A DNA stretch of 30,124 nt from Tetrahymena elliotti 4EA (taxonomy: Eukaryota; Ciliophora; Oligohymenophorea; Hymenostomatida; Tetrahymenidae): the NCBI GenBank assembly GCA_000231825.2, contig JH720326.1:599413-629536 (forward strand), read 5' to 3'. The position numbers and the translations under genes are program-made. Each line of letters opens with the position of its first letter. Position 1 is the first letter of the stretch. Shown here piece by piece: positions 21,188 to 30,124 of the stretch. The notes beneath the pieces are model-generated. The model was not told the DNA's origin, ran no database searches, and saw only the letters and a list, made by a program, of their open reading frames with translations.

Positions 21188-22051
21188 ATGTTTTGGGGAG
21201 AATCAGTTCAATTTAATTAAAAGTTTGTACCACAAAAAGAGGATTACGCCTATCTTCATTTAAGAAATGCTAGCACATTATGGGCTAATGAGAAAATTAG
21301 CTTAGTTTGCAATTTTAAGAAGTAGGAAAATGGTATTGAGCAAGAACATAGTATTGTATTATGCCATTTAGATGAAAATTTAAATAGAAGTGCTTAATTA
21401 AATCTCTACTTTGATTTGACTAATTAGGATATAAGCTTTAGTGTTGTAGGAAAAGGAAAGGTCTGTTTAATGGGTTCACTAGAAGCTAAAGAGGGTAAGG
21501 CTCTAACTAATGAACTTGTTAAGAATTTGAGACCACAAATAGCTGATGCTAAAAAAAAAATGATTCTAGGTTTAGCAGGTTTAGTAAATGAGATGAAAGC
21601 TAAAGGTGGAAACTAAGATGAAGATGAAGACTTGGATGATGAAGAAGAATATGTTGAAGGTATGGATCTTGAAAGCAATGATGACATAGACAGTTAAGAA
21701 GAAGATGAAGAGGATGATGATTATGATGATGAAGAAGAAGATTTATAATAATAATAGCAAATAGTACAATAAAAAAAACCTGAATCAATCAAAAATCAAT
21801 AAAAAAATATTAACAATTAAAATAAGTAAGTAAATAATTAGAAGGTCAACAAATCATCTAATCAAGAAGAAACTGTTTCAAGTGAAAATCAACAATAAAA
21901 ATAAAATAAACAAGCAGAAAAAAAAGGTTAATAAGCTATTAATGCTTAAAATAAAAAATAGAATGGTAAGAAAAGTGAGTTCCATGTTTCTTACAATTTT
22001 AAACCTAAAAATGAAGAAGAAATTGAAAAAGATGAATTTGCTGCTATTTGA
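21188..22051 (+). CDS. Nucleoplasmin-like histone chaperone
   Basis: One exon of 288 codons, ATG at 21188 to TGA at 22049 (287 residues). The start MFWGESV and the beta-strand pattern to about residue 105 (VLCHLDE, LNLYFDLTNQDISFSVVGKGKVCLMGSL) match the nucleoplasmin-like core seen in HD2-type and FKBP-associated NPL domains, where MFWG is typical. Residues about 143-187 are a long acidic tract of Asp/Glu. The rest is Gln/Asn/Lys-rich and ends in DEFAAI. The known role of the family is binding histones through the pentameric core and acidic tracts during chromatin assembly, and a nuclear location is expected. No FKBP domain follows, so this is a stand-alone NPL protein. The lack of introns contrasts with IFT52, p28 and CLU. 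Confidence 0.82.
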
Positions 22052-23397
22052 GAATTTAATTTAATATCAAAAATACAATTAATTATTTTTTGATTTCAAT
22101 AATAATTATATCTTTACATTTATAAAAAATTAGTATTACTTTTAAATTCATTTTAATTTATCTTCAAACTTAGTAATTCTTTTTTAATTATTTGTGCAAG
22201 TTTTACATTTATCAAAAAATTCCTTACCTTATTTAAAAATTGACTAAAATAATAGTCTAATTTTATCAAACATACTGATAGATTTGCATAAAATTTTAAT
22301 TTATTAGATTGCTAAATTTTATGCCTAAAAGTTATTCGATTTCAACAATTTTTATTATTTCAACTAAATTTTAAATGCTAGATCTTCTAAGATCTGCCTT
22401 TTTTGCTTATTATCAAATAATATATCGTCATTTTAATATTTTGTAGATATAAATTTAGTTTGTTTGATCAAATAAAATGTCATTATTTTAATAAATTTAT
22501 CAGTTTATCTAAAAAAAATAAAATAAGCTAATTTTAAGTATTTTAATAAACTGATAAAAATTTAACAAATATTAAATGATTTTCTGTTTTTAAATAAATA
22601 TTAAATGTTTTAATTTAAATAAGATAATAATTCTAAAAGAATTAATTTTGATATGCAAATACTAATTTTTTAGTTAACTGTCAAATATTAATTTAATTTT
22701 TAATTAATTAGTTTTCACTTAATTTGGAAATTTCTTTTTAAAAAGTAGAAATTAGGGAAGGTCTCAAATTTTTTTTCAATAATTTAGGTTAAAAATCAAA
22801 AATAGTAATAAAAAGAGTATTTTTTGCTTTTAATTTACACTTAATTTAACTGATGTTAAAAATATCTTTTTTGAAAAAATATTTATTGAAAATTGATTTT
22901 ATTTTTGAGGGATAACTAACTAGAAGGTTTTATTAATAAATAGAGATTTCTAGAAAAGATATGAGAGATTTCTAAAAATCTTCTTTTAATTTAAAATTGT
23001 TAATTTACTCATGCATTTATTAAAGAATTAATCATATTAAAAACAAAAGAAAGAAAGGAATAAAGAAATTCCATCATAGATGAATAGATAGATTGATAAT
23101 AGTTTTGTACACTTAATATTTTCTTAGATATTTAATATATATTTAATTAAGGCTTTAATTTGTTTATTTGCTTGCTTGATTGTTTGTTTGTTAATTTAAT
23201 TTAATTAGCTTTGAAGGAAATGAATGCATTGATTGAGTATCATAAAAAATTAACAAAAGTAATTAGATTTATCAGCTCAGCAGAATATCAAAAAAATAAA
23301 TAATTCTTTAAAAAGGAATAATATTATCTATTAAAAACAATAAGAAATATTTAAAAAGGAAAGCAATCAATCAATCGATTTATTTATCATTATAGAA
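22052..23397. other. Spacer upstream of CLU
   Basis: No gene seen. Short repeats occur towards the CLU start: AGAAAGAAAGGAATAAAG near 23049, GATGAATAGATAGATTGATA near 23079, GCTTGCTTGATTGTTTGTTTG near 23170 and AATCAATCAATCGATT near 23366. They are probably promoter or leader sequence, but this is inference. Confidence 0.5.
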
Positions 23398-26300
23398 ATG
23401 AGTTCAGCTGAATAACAATTATAATAGAATATAGAAGAAGCTTATAGTGCTGTTGAAACAGCTGCTGCTTCTATCAAAGTCAGTCTCCATCTTTAAGGCA
23501 AGTACCTTCTTCCTTTAGAAGTAACTCATTAATTATTTTAGGCAAATACATTAAACAGTAAACACATCATACAAATCCAACAATATTAAGTTTGGTCAAT
23601 CAAACATGATATTCGATAAATAGACTCTTTCTTCTATTTATTTGTGTGCTGTTTTCAATCTTTTACTAAAAATTCTACTCTAAAAAATATAGATTGCACC
23701 TAGTGATACTTTACTTGAAATTAGACAATTTTTAAGTGATTCTACTGTGCTTTACTTCTTTTCCAATTACCACTTTGTTTACTAAAACTAAAAGCTTAAC
23801 GAATATGTAGAATTCTCCACTTACAATATATAAAATGATGAAATTTTAGAAATTAAGTTTGGTAATTCCTTTATTTTCAAAATATCTTTCTCCTAACAAC
23901 TATGTAGAATAATAAATCTAATTTCACTTATTACTTTTAATAAAAGATCCTTTTGATGAAAAAACTGCTAAGTTGCATGTTAAAAATGTTAAAGAAGCTT
24001 TGGCTAATCCTTAGACTCTCTCCAACATTTTTTCAAGTAATTTTCTAAACAATTCAAAGCATTTTCTTGAAATTTATCAAATTTTAATTCTAACTTTTTG
24101 AATTCATTTAGATGGTGAATCTGCTGAATAAAAGTAAAAGCATAAGAGAGATAGTTCTGATGACGAAGAAGAAGATGAAAAAGAAGAAAATGCTTCTGAA
24201 TAAAAAGTTAACAAGGGTGAAAATAAGCAAAAAGAAAAACAAGAAAATCAATAAGTCTCTGAACAAGTAAAAAATGAATATAATTATCATTTAATTTAAG
24301 TAATAGTAGACTAAAATAAGTTAATCAATACTTATTTATTTAATAATAGAAAAACAAAGAATAATATTCATTGAATGATGCTTTGCAACCCTCTTTATCC
24401 AACAAGTTTATCACTAAAGAATTGAACCCCAAAAAAGTCGAATTTATTGAATGCATTAGCTATATTAATTATTCTGGATTCAATCCTCCTCCTCACTACA
24501 GAAAGATTCAAGGAGATTTCTTCTACTTAAGTGTAAAATCTTTTATAAAGCAAAAAGCATCATTTAATAATTTTTCAAAATGAAAGGTTAAAACCCTTGA
24601 AAACATGAGTTATCATATCACTGCCTCTCCTTAAGGTTTCTTTGTTAATAAGTCAAATAGCAAGGATTTCGATCCTGAACCAGTTAACAAAAATGCTAAG
24701 TTTGTCAATTTAGTAGAACTCTTTTAGCAAATTAGTCCTTTATTCAAGTAATTTACTTGCTTTAAAAAAATTATGTCAAAGATAAAATTTACTTTTTAAT
24801 CATTAGGCAAAATTTATAAAAAATGGTTCAAAGCGAAACTAGTTCTGATGAATTAAACATGCCTTTACTTAGTTTTTACAAGTATGGCAACAAATGGCTT
24901 ACTGCTAAAAATAATGCAAGTGAACATGAATGGAATATGAATAGGTATAATTAAAAACATCTTTTTAGCATTAAGTAAGATTTGTTTTTTTAATTCTAAT
25001 TTTAGATGCGAAAATTCATTGATTAATCTTTATGGATTCGATGTTAGTGGACCTAGAGATTGGAATGAAGAACTCCAAATCTGCAGAGATTTACCTAAGA
25101 GCGACTTTATTTAAAGATTGAATAGAGATAAAGCAAATATCAAAATTTAAAGCGAATTTGTAGAAGCTGCAGTTGAAGGTGCTAAAGCTGTTGTTGAAGG
25201 AAATATCTCTGCCCTTAACCCTATGGATCCTCCTCATCAATAAGTTTATGTTTACAACCAAATTTTCTTTTCATTTGCTCTTGAAAACACTGATCACTTC
25301 AAGGTAAATTTACTTTTTTAAAGAAAATTCCAAAGACAAAAATAAAATTTATTAAAAATATAGCAAGAAACTGGACCTGATGCTTCTCCTAATGTAACTA
25401 CTGCTAACTGTGATTTGAGAAACTTGAAGATTTTGCATAAGCTCGATATTCCTGGATTGAGTGTATTGAATACTTGTTTGGTAGATTATAAGGGGCATAG
25501 AGTTATTGCTTAATCAATTATTCCTGGTATTTTAAACAGTGATCATTCTAACTGCTCTCAGTATGGTTCTATTGATGATGGTAAGACTATTTGCAACAAC
25601 ACTGAATTTGAAGAAATAATGAAGAAGATTTGCGAACACTTCCATTTAGATGATGAAGTTAAATTCTATGATGAAAATAAGAAAGAATATACTCTTTGTG
25701 GTTCAATTGAAGTCAAGGGTATCAGAGGAAGTGATAGAAGAAAATATATTTTAGATCTAATGCGTTTATCTCCTAGAGATGTTAATTATTCTGGAACAAG
25801 TGATAATTTATGTTGCACACTTCGTAACGAACTCATTAGCAATTATGTTCTCTCAAAAAACTTTGAAGCAGCTAACAATCAACTTAAATTACAAGAACAA
25901 GAAGAAATGAATAACAAAACTGAAAATGCTGAATAAACAACTGAAGAAAAGAATAAAAAAGGTCTTTCTAAATTCCTTAAAATGCAAGAATACATGCAAA
26001 ATCCTGAAAATTAAATCAAACTTAAATTAAACTCCAACATTTCCACCAAGGCTCCTTTGATAGAACTTCCAAAACTCAAGGGTAAATTCAAATTAATTTA
26101 AATAAATTATATTTTAATTTTAATTTTAAAATAGATTAATTCAATGAGCTCCAAGAAATTGGTTCATACTTAATGAATAAAGCTATTCCAAATGTTATCA
26201 ACGATTTGATTTCCAATAGTGAAAATGGCAGAATTTCTGATAGCAGAAGCATTGAAGAATTCTTCCACATTCATGGTGTTAATATGCGTTATTTAGGAAA

Positions 26301-28528
26301 AGTTTTAAGCAAAATTAGCAAGAAAGACAGTCCTCATATCTATTTAATCTTAGAAAGAGTTATTCTTGTTAAAGCTATGAAGCACGCTTTCAGAGAAATT
26401 ATGAGAAATACTTCTTCTCCTTATTTAATCTAAGCTTTAACCCATGCTTTGAATAGCATTTTCTCTTCACCTGAAGTCAGAGAAAAGTTAGAAAAGGGAG
26501 AAATCAAGAGCTCAGAAACCAACCTCGTCAACGGAGACATCAGTGCTGAATCCAAGAAAAAGAAAAAAAATAAAAAGGGTAAAAAGGCTTCTTCAAACAC
26601 TCAATCTGAAAAGATCCATGAAGCCTTGAGCTCTATTGAAACTTGCTAAGAATTAGGAGGTATTGAATTAGCTCTTCCTGAATTTTTGACTAGCAAACCT
26701 TCCGATTTATGGAAGAGAATTATTCACATTGCTAACCAGAGATACGAATACAAGTTTCCTGAAAATATTAATGACTACGCTCCTCTTAATCTTAAATTCA
26801 ACAGACTTGCCACTTTAAGAGATTTATGTTTAACTATTGGTGTCCACATTGAAGCTAAGGACTACGAATTCGCTTTCGAAAGCACAGTCAACACCCAAAA
26901 TGAAAAATCTTCTAATTCTACCTAAACTGCTTAATCCAATGGAAACACAATTTCATCTACATCCACTGCTAGCGCTAATTAATCCAAGTCAACTCTTCCT
27001 TTCCAACCTGAAAACATTAAAAATATTACTCCTATTGTCAAATATATTGAAATTAACTCTGATGATAGCCGTGCTAACCTAGAAATGGTAATTTAAAATA
27101 TTTTTTTTAAATTGAAAAATAAATTAATCATCAATTTTAAAGGATGATTTAAAACATTCATTTTTGAATTATTTTATTAAAATTTTACAATTTAATAAAA
27201 AGGGTTAAAAATACTTAATTGAAGGTAAAGCAAATGAAGCTTTAGAATGCTTCCACACAGCTGCTCATATAATATTAAATGTAAATTGAAATATAAGATA
27301 AAAATTTTAAATAGCTTTTAAATAATATATTAAAGTTGTTTGGACCCATTCACAAAGACTACGCTTATTGCTTCTATAAAATTTCAAATATTTACTTTAA
27401 GTTGGGTGATTATGAAAATGCTATTCATTACTAAAAGCAAACTATTCAAGTTTTCAAAAAGCTTTATGGAATTGATAACCACTAAACTGCATAAGCTATC
27501 TCAACTTTAGCTTACTACTACTTTAGTATTAAAAAATACAGTCTTGCTTATAAAAATATGTTCAAATCACTTTTTATTTACTCTTTGATTGGTGGTGAAC
27601 CTGTAAATTATCTTTTTTTTAATTTAATTCATTTTTAATATTTCTTTTTAATTATTTTAAAGCATCCTGATAGTTTCCACACATTTATGAATTTAAGTTT
27701 GATGTTTTAAGAAAATGAATAACATTAGGCTTCTTTGAGTTGTTTATTTGAAGCCTTAGACAGAAGCATTACTGTTTATGGTAAAGATCATATTAAAATT
27801 GCTGGATGCTACCAAGCTGTTGCTTTAGCTCACTATGATATTGATGATATCAAGAAGGCTATTGAATATCAATAAAAATGTGTTGCTATCCTTAAATTAG
27901 TAATTTAAATTTTTTTTAAATTATTTTAAATTAAATTTGTTTTGTTTAGAATCTTGAAGCTGAAGACCCCAGAGTTAAAGAAGCTCTTCTCTTTTAACAT
28001 AAGTTCGAAAAGACTTTGGCTGATAAAAAGAAAGGATAAGCATCATAACCAATTAATGATGGTAAACTAAATTGATATCCTCTATTCTATATTGCTAATT
28101 ATTTTTTTAAAAATAAAGTAAATAATATAAGATAATTTGGAACCAATAAAACAGTGAAGCCTAAGACCTAAGAAAAAATAGATGAATAACAATTCTAAGA
28201 ACAATAACAAATAAATGTAAAAATTTTATGAAATAATTAAAAAATTAATAAATCTTCAATTAATAAAAAGGAAAGAGAAATTCTTAAGTAAAAATTAAAA
28301 TTTGCTAAGATGAATGCTAAATATGGTACTAGTTTAAGAAAGCCCTATCCTTATGATATTAACAAAATAGCTGCTAATGAATTAGAAAACCTCGAATATT
28401 AAGCTGAGTAAGTCCAAAATGAAAATAATAAAAAGTAATAACCAGAATAGTAATAATAAAATGGCAAATAAAGCTAACCTTAAAAATAACAACAATAATA
28501 ATAATAACAATAAGCTAAAAAGAAATGA
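23398..28528 (+). CDS. CLUH: Clustered mitochondria protein (CLU/CLUH family)
   Basis: CLU proteins are large cytoplasmic factors that bind mRNAs for mitochondrial proteins and keep mitochondria dispersed. Sixteen exons: 23398-23520, 23693-23861, 23947-24036, 24112-24266, 24350-24532, 24587-24747, 24807-24944, 25006-25303, 25364-26081, 26135-27087, 27203-27280, 27336-27602, 27663-27899, 27950-28061, 28119-28216 and 28271-28528 (TGA). They total 1,345 residues and all phases close. Recognised segments: N-terminal ubiquitin-like region (residues 25-100); acidic Lys/Glu linker (128-179); FNPPPHYRKIQGDFFYLS and ITASPQGFFVN; CLU domain opening GPRDWNEELQ and including QSIIPGIL and YGSIDDGKT; FHIHGVNMRYLGKV (about 726); a Lys-rich patch (about 819); TPRs (about 1000-1200); a Gln-rich tail ending AKKK. 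The last three exons carry low-complexity sequence and are the least certain. Confidence 0.94.
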
Positions 28529-29202
28529 GCAAAGAGAAATAAATACTTTATAAAATTAATGATATTATTATAAAATCAGCTAATTTATATTTAAATTTAA
28601 TAATTTATTTATCTAAAGTAATCATTTTTAAATGTAATTATTTATAAACTCATCTTAAAACTTACAAAAAAACACATCAATTCAATATTTTAATTATAAC
28701 ATAAATAACATTTCATGTATCGAATCATTTTTTTATATTTTAATTATTATTTTTTTGATTAAAAATCAAATAGAACATTAAATAATTAACTTCTAAAATA
28801 TTTAAAATGATACTAATTAGTTTCATATATATAAATAATAAGCTAAAACATATGAATTTAATAAATAAATTTGATTATTATTTTCTTAACATGCAAAAAC
28901 ATAGCTAGTTATTATCTAAAAAATTTTAAAAACAAATATTTTCATCTAACATTTCTGGGTTTATTTTATTTATTATTATTAGAATAAAATTTTTTTTAAA
29001 TTAAGTAGATTGCCAGGTTTTATAATAAATCTCTACTATTGAAATAAAGAGATAGAAAAATTAAATTTTATCAGAAAGAACCATAATCAATTTAGTTTTT
29101 ATCGTTTGTATAATTTTGTATGAAAAAGTTCATAAAATATTCGATTTTAATTATTAATTAATTCATATTCAATTTAAAATCTTAAAGAAATTAAAAAAAA
29201 TA
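28529..29202. other. Spacer between CLU and the LRR gene
   Basis: AT-rich DNA, including the CLU 3' flank. No coding stretch or RNA gene recognised. Confidence 0.5.
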
Positions 29203-30124
29203 ATGACAGAGAATAAAAAATATTTTACAAATATCAGTGATGTACTTAAATTCTCATAAACATGCAAATATATTTTAATATTTTTCTATTTAAAGTTACA
29301 AAACTCTGATTTAAGTTCTTACTCAAATCTTCATATTGAGCTTCAGTAAAATTATTTATTTTTTTAAAAAAAAATCATCTCTAATAATTTTCAATTTTTA
29401 AGTCTTTTTTGAATGAATGAATAAAGATTTAATTGATGAGCAATAGATTCTATTCATTTGAGTGAATTAATTTGATATTTGTTTAGATCATTCATTTTAA
29501 TTGTTTTAAGATTGAATCCAAATTTTATGTTTTCTTATCCTTTTAAATATTTTTATTTTTTTAAAAAGTTACAATAATCTTAGTGAAATTGATGCTTAAG
29601 TAATAGGGTCTACCTTATCAAAATGCTCTAGTCTCTAAATTTTGACTCTTGACATATAGCAAAAGTAGCTCTACATTATTAATAAAGCATTTTTTGAATG
29701 AATAATTAAAGACGACTGACTGATATATTTTAATTGTTTTCAGATTTAATTAAAATTTTAATGCTTTTCCCTTTCTTTTAAATATTTTTTGATAAAATAT
29801 TTATTTGTATAATTATTTAAAAGTAGAAATAACATTGGTGAAATTGGAGCATAAGTTTTAGGATCAGAGTTAGCAAAATGCTCTAATCTCTAAAATTTGA
29901 CACTTTATTTAGGGTAAATATCTATTTTTAATACTTTAATTGAATGAGTTACTGATTAATTTGGTTTAGTTTATCTTTCTATTCGTTTGGCTTGTTTATT
30001 CTTATTTTTTCTTTTTCTTAATAATTTTAATGTTTTTCTCTTTATTTTAAATATTTTTTGGTTTGATAATTTTTTAAAAGTGACAACAACATTAAAGAAA
30101 TGGGAGCATAAGGATTAGGATCTG
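29203..30124 (+). CDS. Leucine-rich-repeat protein (3' part beyond window)
   Basis: Exons: 29203-29345, 29569-29664, 29824-29913 and 30081 to the edge. All start and end in the same phase. The first encodes a 47-residue leader (MTENKKYFTNISD...) ending in a partial repeat. Each later exon encodes one LRR of about 30 residues: YNNLSEIDAQVIGSTLSKCSSLQILTLD, RNNIGEIGAQVLGSELAKC followed by SNLQNLTLYLG, and DNNIKEMGAQGLGS. The N-x-I-x-x-x-G-A-x-x-L-G-S...C-x-x-L-x-x-L-x-L pattern is the ribonuclease-inhibitor-like type common in ciliate LRR families, and the same type is seen in the kinase-LRR gene at the left edge. LRRs mediate protein binding. The partner is unknown. No kinase domain precedes the repeats here. 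Confidence 0.78.
29569..30124 (+). repeat. Tandem exon-plus-intron units of about 256 bp
   Basis: LRR exons begin at 29569, 29824 and 30081, giving unit lengths of 255 and 257 bases. Introns are also alike: each ends in a version of TTTTAATGTTTTTC, CTTT-TTTTAAATATTTTTT and a TTTAAAAG acceptor, and the tail of the intron before 29569 shares it. Whole exon-intron units were therefore copied. Confidence 0.7.

Noticed and set aside
21600..21788. Minus-strand His/Leu-rich frame
   Set aside because: Antisense of the acidic Asp/Glu tract of the nucleoplasmin-like gene. GAT/GAA repeats read as ATC/TTC on the other strand.
26837..27082. Plus-strand 81-residue frame inside CLU exon 10
   Set aside because: Wrong frame of a conserved CLU exon whose phase closes at both ends.
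1..30124. tRNA, snRNA or CRISPR-like loci
   Set aside because: I looked for tRNA T-loop signatures (GTTCAAATC/GTTCGAATC types) and regular direct repeats with unique spacers and found none that folds or repeats convincingly.

Overview
The window is macronuclear-type ciliate DNA, most like Tetrahymena or a related oligohymenophorean. It is extremely AT-rich. Every convincing gene reads through TAA and TAG where glutamine fits and stops only at TGA. Introns are GT...AG, AT-rich and about 50 to 990 bases long. I assigned exons by hand from frame, phase and family motifs, and for nearly all multi-exon genes the phases close exactly.

Left part (1-9653, all minus strand): three protein-kinase-like genes. 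The first (1-1612, cut by the window edge) is a kinase followed by leucine-rich repeats (LRRs). The second (2031-4680) is its tandem paralogue with the same intron positions but no LRR tail. The third (5463-9653) is an intronless 1,396-residue protein with a kinase domain between a long helical N-terminus and a Gln/Asn-rich C-terminus. All three have lost the glycine of the DFG motif (DFD, DLA, DFS).

Middle (about 9620-14936): a tandem segmental duplication in which each unit carries a 68-residue secreted peptide gene with a perfect knottin-type six-cysteine pattern. The outer unit also carries a copy of the first codons of the third kinase gene, which dies after 25 codons. Between the units lies a 117-bp inverted repeat flanked by TTAA, with G-runs very unusual for this DNA. 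A small tetratricopeptide-like (TPR-like) reading frame and largely empty spacer follow.

Right part (14937-30124, all plus strand): conserved eukaryotic genes. These are IFT52 (intraflagellar transport), the axonemal inner-arm dynein light chain p28/DNALI1, a nucleoplasmin-like histone chaperone, and the clustered-mitochondria protein CLU/CLUH in 16 exons. The window ends in the start of a second LRR gene whose exon-plus-intron units of about 256 bp are tandemly repeated.

IFT52 and p28 are neighbours that both serve the cilium. The other genes show no obvious shared pathway. The least explained material is the knottin-like pair, its duplicated surroundings and the TTAA element between the copies.
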